A DNA stretch of 64,000 bases, from positions 2,243,255 to 2,307,254 of the forward strand of contig NZ_CP110383.1 of NCBI RefSeq assembly GCF_026015965.1. The letters are read 5' to 3'. The notes below the pieces were generated by a model. It was not told the DNA's origin. It saw nothing but the letters and a program-made list of their open reading frames with translations, and did not search any database. Shown here piece by piece: positions 37,553 to 46,535 of this stretch. The translations under genes and the position numbers were made by a program. Source of the stretch: Selenomonas sputigena. Its GTDB lineage: Bacteria; Bacillota; Negativicutes; Selenomonadales; Selenomonadaceae. Position 1 is the stretch's first letter, and the number at the start of each line of letters is the position of its first letter.

Positions 37553-38869
37553 ATGTTTCACAAAAAGAAATTTTTCATTCTTCTTCTCCTCGTCATCTCC
37601 GTCATGGCGAGCGGCTGCTTTCGCATCAGCAGCGATACCGCCATCCACAAGGATGGAAGCGTGGATATAAAAAACACGATGGTCGGCGTGCCTCTTCTTG
37701 CAGAGCAGATCCAAGAAGCGCGTGAATCGGCAAAGAAGAATCATCCGAACGCTTCGCTCAAGGACGTTCAGGACGGCAATATGTCCGGGATCGAGGAAAC
37801 GACGCATTACAAGACGATCGACGAGATGGCGAAGGCCGATGGCAATATGTTCAAGACCGTTGAGGGCAAGGCGAAGGGCGTGCAGCAAAGGAAGGGCTGG
37901 CTCTACGATACCTATGCGGTCGATGTGCTCTTTGAAGGAAAGAAGGACACGCAGGCAAATATGGATCAGGATGAGCGCGCCATGATGCAGGCGATGCTCT
38001 CCTCCGTGCGTGCCGACGTTTCCCTGTCGCTTCCCTATGCGGCGGAGAGTCACAACGCAGACAAGGTCACGGACGGCGGAACGACCTTGGTCTGGGATCT
38101 CGCTTCTACCTTGATGAATGGAGGCGACAAGTCCATACAGGCGACGTTTCTCATCTGGAATATGACGCATATCTACATCACGATTGGCATCGCTGTTGTA
38201 CTCACGCTTGTTTTCTTGGGCTGCTTGATCGGCGGCTTTTTCTGCCGCAAGGGATCGCCGCTTCAATTCAGTGTCTTCGGATTGGGACTCATCGCCCTTC
38301 TCGCGCTTCTGGGCATTGGCGGATTTTCTCTCTATTCCGTCACGAATCTGCCTGCGCTGAAGGATCAGGACATCGTATCTGCAACGGCCGCCAAGTCTTC
38401 CATCAATCAGCTGCAGGATGCACTCGGCTCTTCCGCGAACGATCAGGCATTGTCCAAGGCGAAGAAGGGCGCCCTGTCGAATTCTTCTTCTGCCAAGACG
38501 AAGGCACAGACGCCGGCCGCTCCGAATCCTGCGCCCGCGTCCTCTGGTTCTCAGGATGCTGTTCGGACATTCGAAAACTTTCATCGCAATATCACGAATC
38601 GCAATCTGCGCGCCGCTTACAATACATTGGGTTCTGAGATGCAGTCGCAAATGACCTACGAGGGATGGGCGCCGGGCTTCAATACGACGGTCAGCAGCAC
38701 GCCGCTCAACGTCGAAGTGCAGAGCGCCACGCAGGATCGTGTCGCCGTGACCTATACGCTGCGTGCAGTCGACAACCCCGGCGGCACGCGCTATTTCAAC
38801 GGCAGAGCCGTTCTCACCAGACACGGTTCGGTCTGGAAGATCGACGAGATCGTCAACAAGCCGAAGTGA
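37553..38869 (+). CDS. Lipoprotein with LppM-like domain, central membrane helices and C-terminal NTF2-like domain
   Basis: The 438-residue protein has a lipoprotein signal peptide ending at MASGC (Cys about residue 22). The next 180 residues (SDTAIHKDGSVDIKNTMVGVP ... TTLVWDLASTL) resemble the LppM/DUF3153 type of surface lipoprotein. Two membrane helices follow (about 205-230 and 240-265), then a Ser/Ala/Pro-rich linker. A C-terminal domain (RTFENFHRNITNRNLRAAYNTL ... VWKIDEIVNKPK) looks like an NTF2-like fold. The middle membrane segment in a lipoprotein is unusual. Ribosome site AAGGAGG precedes the ATG. Confidence 0.7.
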   Translation: MFHKKKFFILLLLVISVMASGCFRISSDTAIHKDGSVDIKNTMVGVPLLAEQIQEARESAKKNHPNASLKDVQDGNMSGIEETTHYKTIDEMAKADGNMFKTVEGKAKGVQQRKGWLYDTYAVDVLFEGKKDTQANMDQDERAMMQAMLSSVRADVSLSLPYAAESHNADKVTDGGTTLVWDLASTLMNGGDKSIQATFLIWNMTHIYITIGIAVVLTLVFLGCLIGGFFCRKGSPLQFSVFGLGLIALLALLGIGGFSLYSVTNLPALKDQDIVSATAAKSSINQLQDALGSSANDQALSKAKKGALSNSSSAKTKAQTPAAPNPAPASSGSQDAVRTFENFHRNITNRNLRAAYNTLGSEMQSQMTYEGWAPGFNTTVSSTPLNVEVQSATQDRVAVTYTLRAVDNPGGTRYFNGRAVLTRHGSVWKIDEIVNKPK

Positions 38870-38885
38870 TGTAATCTACAAAAAA

Positions 38886-38938
38886 GGAAAAGGCTGTGCA
38901 AAAGTCGAAGCCATCGACTTTTGCACAGCCTTTTCCCA
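38886..38938. terminator. Strong bidirectional terminator after the lipoprotein gene
   Basis: Perfect 23-bp stem, GGAAAAGGCTGTGCAAAAGT...ACTTTTGCACAGCCTTTTCC with AGCCA in the loop, flanked by A and T runs. Confidence 0.93.
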
Positions 38939-38950
38939 TGTATGTGATTT

Positions 38951-39003
38951 TACTATGAAAGTCCAAGAAGTCAAGCCCGAAGGGCGCAAACTGATTGGGT
39001 AAC
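38951..39003 (+). repeat. Degenerate partial copy of the structured repeat family
   Basis: TACTATGAAAGTCCAAGAAG, TCAAGCCCGAAGGGCGCA (hairpin GCCC-GAA-GGGC) and CTGATTGGGTAA match the first half of the repeat. It lies between the lipoprotein terminator and the mqnA end. Confidence 0.75.
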
Positions 39004-39022
39004 TTCATTAAGTGCGCGTAGT

Positions 39023-39862
39023 TTATATTCTCTTTACATCGGCGAAGCAGAGCTTTGGCACATGGTTGATGAGGTTCCATTCATGCGCCTTTCGATAGAA
39101 CAATTCCAGACCTTCAAGATGCTCGTCCTTCAAATCCCAACGGATGACCTGCAGGTATTCTTCAAGCTGCTGGAAGGTGAAGTCCTTCTCTTCACGCACG
39201 GATTCGATCGTTGCGTACTTGTTGGCGACTCCTTCCGCCATGCCTCGGACGAGACGCTCGTAGACGAGCTGCAGCTTTTCGGGCGATTCCCTCGCGAAGG
39301 TGCGGTTCGCTGTCCAAAGAGAATAGACCATGCCGAGTCCCGTGAGCTTGTGCCACTCGGCGCCGAGATCGTAGTAGTGGAGATCCTCGCGGCGGTGGTG
39401 GTAGAGCCAGAGCGCGTCGTCGCCGATGAAGAGCGAGCCTGCCGCGTCGTCGGGCACAGGGTTCTGTGGCACGATGTGGCGCACATAGTAGTTGGGGCTT
39501 GCGTCGTATCCTTCCTTGAGGATGATCTTCAAGAGGCAGTGGCTCGTCGCCGATTTCGCCGTGAGGATGATGCGGTCATCCTTGATTTCTTCCAGAGGCT
39601 TTTTCGTCACGAGGAGGATGCTCGTGACCTCCTTGTCCGTGCGCACGCAGATGTCGGGCAGGATCACAAGGCTTTCGTCGCCCTGTGCATAGATGATGGA
39701 TGATATGCCGCTCACATCGAGCCTGCCCGCCAGAAGTTCGCGGTTCAGCTCCGCCGGCACGCCCGGCACGAGGTGCAGCCCTCGATTTCCACCGTGCGCG
39801 AAGCTCCAGGTGAGAGGCAGGATATTGAGAAAATGGATGTGCCCGACCCTTGGCTCTGCCAT
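39023..39862 (-). CDS. mqnA: Chorismate dehydratase MqnA-like (futalosine menaquinone pathway)
   Basis: MqnA removes water from chorismate to give 3-enolpyruvyl-benzoate, the first step of menaquinone synthesis via futalosine. The 279-residue protein has the substrate-binding-protein fold and family features: GHIHFLNILPLTW at the start, LDVSGISSIIYAQ (the SS motif), and FIGDDALW. No other mqn gene is in the window, so the pathway cannot be confirmed. It is followed leftwards by a repeat copy and lies 41 bp from thiD, in the same direction. Confidence 0.85.
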   Translation of the reverse strand: MAEPRVGHIHFLNILPLTWSFAHGGNRGLHLVPGVPAELNRELLAGRLDVSGISSIIYAQGDESLVILPDICVRTDKEVTSILLVTKKPLEEIKDDRIILTAKSATSHCLLKIILKEGYDASPNYYVRHIVPQNPVPDDAAGSLFIGDDALWLYHHRREDLHYYDLGAEWHKLTGLGMVYSLWTANRTFARESPEKLQLVYERLVRGMAEGVANKYATIESVREEKDFTFQQLEEYLQVIRWDLKDEHLEGLELFYRKAHEWNLINHVPKLCFADVKRI

Positions 39863-39903
39863 AAACGTCTCCTTTCGGAAGAATGAAAAGATTCAGCGCT
39901 TCC

Positions 39904-40695
39904 TTACATATACTCCCACATGTGAAGCAAAGGACCGCGCCCTTTGCCAATATCGAGTCCTGCGCGGATGGCGCCCGTGATGTACGCCTTGGCGTCCTCG
40001 ACGGCAATCGTCAGGGGTTTTCCCTCTGCAAGGCCGCAGGCGATTGCCGTCGAGAGCGCACAGCCCGTGCCATGCGTATTCTCGTTGTCGATGCGCGTCT
40101 GCTTGTACCAACGCGCCTTGCCGTCTGCATAAAGCAGATCGTCGGCGCTCTCTACGAGGTGGCCACCCTTGATGAGCACGGCGATCGGAAACCTCTCGGT
40201 CAGGACTTTGGCGGCCTTGAGCATGGAATCTTCGTCGGTGATGGCGACGCCCGTGATGGCTGCAGCCTCGGGCAAATTCGGCGTGACGATGTCGACGAGC
40301 GGCAGAAGCTCGTCGACCATCGCGAAGAGCGTGTCGCTCGTGATCAGATCGCAGCCGCTCGTCGAGGCGATGACGGGATCGAGCACGATGTTCTTCGCGT
40401 CCTTTTCCCTCAGTTTCTCGGCGATCGTACGCACGATTGCGTCGTTTGCCACCATGCCGACCTTGACGGCGTCGGGGCGGATGTCATCGTAGATAGCGTC
40501 AAGCTGCGCCGCGATGAAGTCTGGAGGAATGACGAAGGTATCGCGGATTCCCGTCGTATTCTGCACGGTGAGTGCCGTCGAGATGTTCATCGCGTACATC
40601 TTGTGTGCCGTGATGGTCTTGATGTCCGCCTGTATGCCTGCGCCACCGCTCGGATCCGAGCCTGCGATCGTCAGAACCTTTCGGATGTCCTTCAT
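39904..40695 (-). CDS. thiD: Hydroxymethylpyrimidine/phosphomethylpyrimidine kinase
   Basis: A ribokinase-fold enzyme that phosphorylates HMP and HMP-P in thiamine synthesis or salvage. The 263-residue protein begins MKDIRKVLTIAGSDPSGGAGIQADIKT, the ThiD signature, and has the anion hole motif NTHGTGCALSTAIACGLA. The ATG at 40695 follows GGGAGGAAT. No TPP riboswitch was recognised upstream. A pyridoxal-kinase-like activity is possible in this family. Confidence 0.92.
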   Translation of the reverse strand: MKDIRKVLTIAGSDPSGGAGIQADIKTITAHKMYAMNISTALTVQNTTGIRDTFVIPPDFIAAQLDAIYDDIRPDAVKVGMVANDAIVRTIAEKLREKDAKNIVLDPVIASTSGCDLITSDTLFAMVDELLPLVDIVTPNLPEAAAITGVAITDEDSMLKAAKVLTERFPIAVLIKGGHLVESADDLLYADGKARWYKQTRIDNENTHGTGCALSTAIACGLAEGKPLTIAVEDAKAYITGAIRAGLDIGKGRGPLLHMWEYM

Positions 40696-40780
40696 GCTGC
40701 ATTCCTCCCAAAGAAAGACCGAATGGATGGAGTCTTCCAAAGATACTCATATATTATCTGTCTATAGTATACCATAAAGA

Positions 40781-41494
40781 TTAAGGTTCTTGCCATAAAT
40801 CGTACAGGGCGATCATGTTCCTGAGGCGTCGCTTCTCCTCGCTCGTCAGCGTATGGCTGATGGATTTTCCCTCCGCCTTCGACCAGTAGATGAAACGCGC
40901 TGTGCGGGCATTTGACGCACGGCGAAGGATAAAAGACCCCTCTTCGCCCAAGGCGATCTGGGAGCGTTCCGTCAGAAACTCGACGTCCTTGTCGAGATGG
41001 TCGCGTCGTTTCTTTTCCTCGATCTCCCAAGTGCGTCGCTCTCCGTCCGCCTCGATGGCGAAATGGTCGCCGAAGATCCAGCCGCGCATGCTGCTTTCGT
41101 GCATCGAATAGTAGTAAAGGATGTTGCAGCGAAACGTCGAGTCCCGACTGTGTCCGAGGAGCGGCTGGACGTAGAGGCCTCCTGCGAGCTTCTTTTCCTC
41201 GGGATAGCTGTACCACGTATAGGCTCCCGAGTCTGTGCGTTCCATGCCCTCCTTGAGCTTTTCGATGCGAGCCTCACGCTCTTTTCTTCGCGCCTCTTCG
41301 GCAAGACGTTCTGCCTCGCGTGCTTCGCGCTGCGCCGCTTCCTGTTCTCTTTCTTCAGGCGAAAGCGTTTCCTCTTCGAGGAGTGCGAGCGCTGACTGCG
41401 TTTCATCGCGGTGCGTGCTGCTGTAATAGAGCATCGCACCCGTAAAGAGGGCGACGAGCACGCAGAACAAGATCGCATAGCGGACAATTCTCAC
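40781..41494 (-). CDS. Membrane-anchored protein with charged coiled coil, unknown function
   Basis: The 237-residue protein has one N-terminal membrane helix (residues 5-25), a Glu/Arg/Ala-rich coiled coil (about 38-85) and a C-terminal domain with YTWYSYPEEKKLAGGLYVQPLLG, RCNILYYYSMHES, GWIFGDHFAIEADGERRTWEIE and RFIYWSKAEG. No family was recognised. The start is GTG at 41494 with AAAAGGAG 8 nt upstream. It is probably expressed alone or with thiD, 85 bp further left. Confidence 0.65.
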   Translation of the reverse strand: MRIVRYAILFCVLVALFTGAMLYYSSTHRDETQSALALLEEETLSPEEREQEAAQREAREAERLAEEARRKEREARIEKLKEGMERTDSGAYTWYSYPEEKKLAGGLYVQPLLGHSRDSTFRCNILYYYSMHESSMRGWIFGDHFAIEADGERRTWEIEEKKRRDHLDKDVEFLTERSQIALGEEGSFILRRASNARTARFIYWSKAEGKSISHTLTSEEKRRLRNMIALYDLWQEP

Positions 41495-41606
41495 GCTGCT
41501 GACTCCTTTTCACAAGGTGATTTTCCTTGACTTGTTGATTCTTTCTATTATACACGGAATCCGCTTCATTTGCACAAAAAAATTGTGCAGTTTATCCCGT
41601 GCATAC

Positions 41607-41635
41607 TTGACAATAGGTCTATGGAATTATATGAT
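41607..41635 (+). promoter_or_regulatory. Promoter upstream of the FIST-GGDEF gene
   Basis: TTGACA (41607-41612), 17-bp spacer, TATGAT (41630-41635), giving a start near 41642 and a leader of about 100 nt. The rest of the 41495-41740 gap is AT-rich without other features. Confidence 0.78.
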
Positions 41636-41740
41636 ACTCGTGTAACTTCATATCGCAAATTTGCTGAATCTATATAGCATCTGTGATTTTTGGAATAAAG
41701 TGCTCTTTGATTTTTATCGAAAAGAAAGGAATGATACGCC

Positions 41741-43510
41741 TTGAAGCAATTCTCCTTCTTGCTTTATAAGGAAGAGGATCTTGCTCTGTGTTTGCAGGAG
41801 GCAAAGGATGTTGTCGCCTCCATGGCGCACATTTCCGATCTTCTCGTGACGCTTTTCGCCTCGGAACTTTCCGTTCATACGATGGAGGATTTCGAACGAG
41901 CGACAAGGAAAATTTTCCCTCAGGCGAAAGTCGTGGGGCTTGCGGCGGAATGCGGCTTTGCCAAAGGCAAGATGTGGAGCGGCGAGGACGATTTGCCCGA
42001 TGCGGCGAGCGCCGTCGTCACCTTTACTTTTTTCTCCTCTTCACGTGTCATTCCCCTGGCGTTCGATGAGCAGTCCGACATATCGGCTGCGGCGAAGGGA
42101 CTTGTTCAGACGATCTCGCAGGAAAAAGCGACGAAGGCTGTCGGTCTGTTCTTCGCGGCGCAGGTGCCGGGCATCATGAATCTTCTGGACGCCCTTTCGG
42201 ATGTGGATGAGGAGATCGTGCTCTTCGGTGGGCTTCTTTCCGATCAGATGGACGAGAGACGCATCACGATCGATCTCGCGGGACACAGGATGTCGCGCGG
42301 CTTTCTTGCCGTCGTCTTTGTCGGCGAGGAGCTTCACGCCAAGGCACAGATTTCATTCGGCTGGAAGCCCTTCGGCCCTGAAGTGCAGATTACGCGCATG
42401 GCAGATGAGCGCACGATCGTCGAACTCGACGAAAAGCCCGCGAGTGAATTCTTCTCCCACTATCTTGGCATACGCCATTGCTGGGAATCGCTTGCGAGCG
42501 TCGAGACCTTCCCCATGTGCCTGAAACGAAACGGCGCGACGCTGGCACGCCGCCTCATGGACATTCATGCCGACGGCTGCGTCTATGTCAGCGCCGACCT
42601 TCGAGAGGGAGAGCGTCTGCGCATCGCGTCGGGCGATCCCATCGCCATCATCAGCGAAGCGCAGAGGACGCATGCGGAACTTTGCGAATTCTCGCCCGAA
42701 GCCGTCTTCATCGTCAACTGCATGGGGCATTACGTCATGCTGCAGAAGAATAATATTTACGAATATGCTGCTATCTCGCGTGCCGTGCCCACGCATGGAT
42801 TCTATTCCTACGCGGAGTTTTTCCGCAGCAGGGGCAAGTTCATGAAGACGAACCTCATGATGGTCAGTGTCGGCTTCCGTGAGGGTGAGCCGAAAGAAAC
42901 GTCGATCTACAAGCCTGTGTCGCCGCAGTTCGGCGAGCAGACTTCGATCATTGCCCACCTCGTACACTTCGTTGACGCCATGACGAAAGAGTGGGAGTCG
43001 GCGCACAGCAAGCTCGTCGTCCTCGCCGAGCGCGATGCGCTCACGGGTCTGATGAACCGTCGCGCTATGGAGCGCTCTTTCAAGGACATCCTGCACGATG
43101 CGCTCGCCTCGGATATTCCGTTTGCCGTCATGATGCTCGATATGGACGACTTCAAGGGCATCAATGATACCTTTGGTCATGCCATGGGCGACGAGGCGCT
43201 CGTGGCGCTCGCCGACATCCTGCGCTCGTCCGTGCGCAGCGTGGACATCGTGTCGCGCTGGGGCGGAGACGAGTTCTTCGTCATCCTGACGCATGCCAAC
43301 CGTGCAGCAGCCGAGCGCGTGGTCGAGCGAATCCATCGCGGCGCGTCTTCCCTCTCCCTCTTGATGCCCGACAAAAGATCCGTCGGCTTGAGCATTGGCG
43401 TGACGCTCTCAAGTGCGCACGATACGCCGGAAAGCGTCTTTCAGCGTGCCGATGCGGCTCTCTACGAATCGAAGCGAACGACGGGCAAGAACAAGGTCAC
43501 CTTTCGCTGA
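41741..43510 (+). CDS. FIST sensor-diguanylate cyclase fusion
   Basis: The 589-residue protein has an N-terminal FIST domain (about 20-200), a FIST_C domain (about 215-390, with FPMCLKRNGATLARR and VFIVNCMGHYVM) and a C-terminal GGDEF domain (RDALTGLMNRRAMERSF, DMDDFKGINDTFGHAMGDEAL, WGGDEFFVIL). FIST domains are thought to sense small molecules; the intact GGDEF motif predicts cyclic-di-GMP synthesis. No transmembrane segment is seen, so a cytosolic sensor is likely. The start is TTG at 41741 after AAAGGAATG. An RxxD inhibitory site is not evident. Confidence 0.92.
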   Translation: MKQFSFLLYKEEDLALCLQEAKDVVASMAHISDLLVTLFASELSVHTMEDFERATRKIFPQAKVVGLAAECGFAKGKMWSGEDDLPDAASAVVTFTFFSSSRVIPLAFDEQSDISAAAKGLVQTISQEKATKAVGLFFAAQVPGIMNLLDALSDVDEEIVLFGGLLSDQMDERRITIDLAGHRMSRGFLAVVFVGEELHAKAQISFGWKPFGPEVQITRMADERTIVELDEKPASEFFSHYLGIRHCWESLASVETFPMCLKRNGATLARRLMDIHADGCVYVSADLREGERLRIASGDPIAIISEAQRTHAELCEFSPEAVFIVNCMGHYVMLQKNNIYEYAAISRAVPTHGFYSYAEFFRSRGKFMKTNLMMVSVGFREGEPKETSIYKPVSPQFGEQTSIIAHLVHFVDAMTKEWESAHSKLVVLAERDALTGLMNRRAMERSFKDILHDALASDIPFAVMMLDMDDFKGINDTFGHAMGDEALVALADILRSSVRSVDIVSRWGGDEFFVILTHANRAAAERVVERIHRGASSLSLLMPDKRSVGLSIGVTLSSAHDTPESVFQRADAALYESKRTTGKNKVTFR

Positions 43511-43545
43511 AATCCATCGCAGTCGACATCATATCGGATACGCGG

Positions 43546-43577
43546 CTCCCCAGATTGATTGTCTGGGGAGTTTTTGT
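43546..43577 (+). terminator. Terminator after the FIST-GGDEF gene
   Basis: CTCCCCAGA (43546-43554) pairs with TCTGGGGAG (43562-43570), followed by TTTTTGTT. Confidence 0.92.
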
Positions 43578-43589
43578 TGTCCAGTTTTC

Positions 43590-43618
43590 GTGACAGCGGA
43601 CGTTTTTCGCTGTATAAT
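43590..43618 (+). promoter_or_regulatory. Promoter of the APC permease gene
   Basis: GTGACA (43590-43595), exactly 17 bp, TATAAT (43613-43618); start near 43625. Confidence 0.78.
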
Positions 43619-43693
43619 ATCTTCCATACCACTTCTGGGTGTTGCGAATAAATTTTTCAGCGCTCAAATTCTTTGCAAGGGAAGAAAAATATC

Positions 43694-45106
43694 ATGGATC
43701 TCTTTCGCAGGAAAAGCATCGACGAGCTGCAGGCTGCGGCTGCGGCCTCGGGCATGCTCAAGAATCTTGCCGCCGTCGACCTCCTGATGCTCGGCATCGG
43801 CGCTGTCATCGGCACGGGCATCTTCGTGCTCACGGGCGTCGCTGCCGCCAAGTACGCAGGGCCTGCCGTGCCGCTTTCGTTTATCCTCTCGGGACTTACA
43901 TGTGCGCTCGCGGGTCTCGCCTACGCGGAGTTTGCCTCCATCGTGCCCGCTTCGGGAAGCGCTTACACCTACGCCTATGCGTCCTTAGGTGAGTTCATCG
44001 CCTTCATCGTCGGCTGGAATCTCATTCTCGAATACACGGTGACGTCGAGCGCCGTCGCTGTTGGCTGGTCGGGCTACGTCGTCGGACTCTTCGCCTCGGC
44101 GGGACTCGTACTGCCGCATGAACTCGTCGTCGCGCCAGCAGAAGGCGGCATCTTCAACCTGCCCGCCGTCCTCATCACGCTCTTTTTGTCGTTTCTCCTC
44201 GTGCGCGGTACGAAGGAGAGCGTCAAGCTCAACCGCATCCTTGTCTTCGTCAAGCTCGCTGCGATCTTCCTCTTCCTCGTGCTCGCTGCACCGCATGTCG
44301 ACGCCACGAATTGGGAGCCGTTTTTGCCGTTCGGCTACAGCGGCGTCGTCTCGGGCGCGGCCATCGTCTTCTTCGCCTACATCGGCTTCGATGCCGTCGC
44401 GACGACGGCGGAAGAGTGCCGCAACGCCGCAAGGGATCTGCCCGTTGGCATCATCGGATCGCTCTTTATCTGTACGCTGCTCTATGCCGTCGTCGCCGCC
44501 GTCCTCACGGGCGTCGTGCCGTATTCGATGCTCGACACGGCGGAGCCTGTCGCCTTCGCACTGCGCCACATCGGCTACAACGTCGGCTCCGCCATCGTCG
44601 CCGTCGGCGCGATCTGCGGCATCACGACGGTGCTGCTCGTGCTCCTCTACGGCCAGTCGCGCATCTTCTTCGCGATGAGCCGCGACGGCATGGTGCCGGC
44701 GAACGTCTGTAAGATCCATCGTCGCTTTCATACGCCGTACCGCGTGACGATCCTCGGCGCGATCTTCGTCTCCGTCATCGCGGGCGTCTTCCCCATCGGC
44801 ATGATCGCAGAGATGGCGAACATCGGCACGCTCTCCGCCTTCCTCATCGCCTCCATCGGCGTCATGGTACTCCGAAAGACGGAGCCTGACCTCAAGCGCA
44901 ATTTCAAATGCCCCGCCGTCTGGCTCATCGCGCCGCTCGCTGTCGTCTCGTGCGGTTACCTCATGGCAAATCTGCCGCTCGCCACATGGCATCGTTTCGG
45001 CTTCTGGATTCTCTTCGGTCTTTGCGTCTACTTCGGCTACAGCCGCGCCCACAGCGTCATCGGCCGCCGCGCGGCGGAAGAAGCGGCAAGGTCAGGGAAG
45101 CGATGA
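43694..45106 (+). CDS. APC-family amino acid permease
   Basis: The 470-residue protein has about twelve membrane helices and the cationic-amino-acid-transporter type start (RRKSIDELQAAAAASGMLKNLAAVDLLMLGIGAVIGTGIFVLTG). The GAVIGTGIFV motif lies in helix 1, with SGLTCALAGLAYAEFASIVPASGSAYTY and FFAYIGFDAVATTAEECRNAARDLP further on, as in YfnA/CAT-like transporters. The substrate is likely an amino acid, not resolved further. The ATG at 43694 follows AAGGGAAG; a TTG at 43673 is in frame but less likely. Confidence 0.92.
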   Translation: MDLFRRKSIDELQAAAAASGMLKNLAAVDLLMLGIGAVIGTGIFVLTGVAAAKYAGPAVPLSFILSGLTCALAGLAYAEFASIVPASGSAYTYAYASLGEFIAFIVGWNLILEYTVTSSAVAVGWSGYVVGLFASAGLVLPHELVVAPAEGGIFNLPAVLITLFLSFLLVRGTKESVKLNRILVFVKLAAIFLFLVLAAPHVDATNWEPFLPFGYSGVVSGAAIVFFAYIGFDAVATTAEECRNAARDLPVGIIGSLFICTLLYAVVAAVLTGVVPYSMLDTAEPVAFALRHIGYNVGSAIVAVGAICGITTVLLVLLYGQSRIFFAMSRDGMVPANVCKIHRRFHTPYRVTILGAIFVSVIAGVFPIGMIAEMANIGTLSAFLIASIGVMVLRKTEPDLKRNFKCPAVWLIAPLAVVSCGYLMANLPLATWHRFGFWILFGLCVYFGYSRAHSVIGRRAAEEAARSGKR

Positions 45107-45176
45107 ACCGCCTTGCAAAACGGGAGGACTTGCTCTTATAGGAATAAGGAGAAGATTGCTAAAAATATAATTCCCA

Positions 45177-45205
45177 TTGATTTTCTATAATAAAGGTATT
45201 ATGAT
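45177..45205 (+). promoter_or_regulatory. Promoter upstream of the MetE-like gene
   Basis: TTGATT (45177-45182), 17-bp spacer, TATGAT (45200-45205), 37 bp ahead of the start codon. Confidence 0.65.
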
Positions 45206-45241
45206 GGAAACATCACTGGAAAATTAGGAGGAGGATTTCTT

Positions 45242-46360
45242 ATGGCAAATGCAAAAAATCGGCCGCCGTTCCGTTACGATATCGTGGGCAGCTTCCTGCG
45301 GCCTGAAGCGCTGAAGGAAAAGCGTGAGGCGTTCACTGCCGGAAAAGCTGCGGCGGAGGAGCTGAAAGAAGCTGAAGATACGGCGATCCGCGATCTCGTG
45401 GCGAAGGAGAAGGAAGTCGGACTCAAGGCGGTGACGGACGGTGAATTCCGCCGTCGCTACTGGCATCTCGACTTTCTCGCCGCCTTGGGGGGCATCGAAG
45501 AAGTCGGAGCAGAGCATTGGTCCGTGGCGTTCAAGGGCGCACAGCCGAAGGCGGCGACGGTGAAGATCGTGGACAAGGTGGACTTCGGCGATCATCCGTT
45601 TATCGAGCACTTCCGCTATCTGCAGTCTCTTGCGGGCGACACGCTCGCGAAGATGACGATCCCTTCGCCGAGCATGCTGCATCTCATCTGCTGTGTGCGT
45701 GCGACGGACTATGTGCCGATCGAGCGCTATGAGGATGAAGCGCGTCTCTTTGAAGACATTGCGCTCGCCTATCAGAAGGCCGTTCGCGCCTTCTACGAGG
45801 CAGGATGCCGCTATCTCCAGCTCGACGACACGTCGTGGGGCGAGTTCTGTGATCCCGAGAAGCGCAAGGCATACGAGGCGCGCGGTTTCGATCTCGACAA
45901 GATTGAGCGCGCCTATGTGACGATGATCAATCGCGTGCTGGAAGCGAAGCCTGCGGACATGACGATCACGATGCACATCTGCCGTGGCAACTTCCGCTCG
46001 ACATGGTTCTCCTCGGGCGGCTATGATCCTGTCGCCGAAATCCTCTTCGGCGGCTGCCATGTCGACGGCTTCTTCCTCGAATACGATTCCGACCGTGCCG
46101 GCGGCTTTGAACCCTTGAAGCACATCAAGGATCAGCGCGTCGTGCTCGGCCTCGTGACGTCCAAGACGGCGGATCTTGAGAACAAGGACGACATAAAGAA
46201 GCGCATCGAAGAGGCGGCAAAGTTCGTGCCGCTCGATCAGCTCTGCCTCAGCCCGCAGTGCGGCTTCTCTTCGACGGAAGAGGGTAATATCCTGACGGAG
46301 GACGATCAGTGGAAGAAACTGCGCCTGATCCGCGAGATTGCTGAGGCGGTCTGGCACTGA
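45242..46360 (+). CDS. Short cobalamin-independent methionine synthase-like protein (MetE C-terminal type)
   Basis: The 372-residue protein matches the catalytic C-terminal barrel of MetE: DIVGSFLRPEALKEKREAF, LKAVTDGEFRRRYWHLDF, YLQLDDTSW, a metal-ligand region TITMHICRGNFRSTW, and a C-terminal LCLSPQCGFSSTEEG carrying the zinc-binding Cys. It lacks the N-terminal half of classical MetE (~750 residues). Such core proteins may use another methyl donor, such as methylcobamide, or act in sulfur-compound metabolism. A B12-dependent metH is also in the window. It is monocistronic, followed by a terminator; the ATG follows AGGAGGAGG. Confidence 0.87.
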   Translation: MANAKNRPPFRYDIVGSFLRPEALKEKREAFTAGKAAAEELKEAEDTAIRDLVAKEKEVGLKAVTDGEFRRRYWHLDFLAALGGIEEVGAEHWSVAFKGAQPKAATVKIVDKVDFGDHPFIEHFRYLQSLAGDTLAKMTIPSPSMLHLICCVRATDYVPIERYEDEARLFEDIALAYQKAVRAFYEAGCRYLQLDDTSWGEFCDPEKRKAYEARGFDLDKIERAYVTMINRVLEAKPADMTITMHICRGNFRSTWFSSGGYDPVAEILFGGCHVDGFFLEYDSDRAGGFEPLKHIKDQRVVLGLVTSKTADLENKDDIKKRIEEAAKFVPLDQLCLSPQCGFSSTEEGNILTEDDQWKKLRLIREIAEAVWH

Positions 46361-46422
46361 GAGGCCTCGGCTCGATGCATTTCGCTTGATGTTGTTCCTA
46401 TGAAGATAATATGAAGATAAGA

Positions 46423-46500
46423 AGCGACGTCTCTCGCCTGCAGTTGACTCTCGTCAGCCGGCCGGGCATTGAAAGGGCGTCGCTTTTTTGTTTATCTATA
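46423..46500 (+). terminator. Terminator after the MetE-like gene
   Basis: AGCGACG (46423-46429) pairs with CGTCGCT (46488-46494), followed by a T run; the long loop has inner pairing. Confidence 0.75.
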
Positions 46501-46535
46501 ATGAACAGAACATCCGTATGATCAAATTTTGTCGA

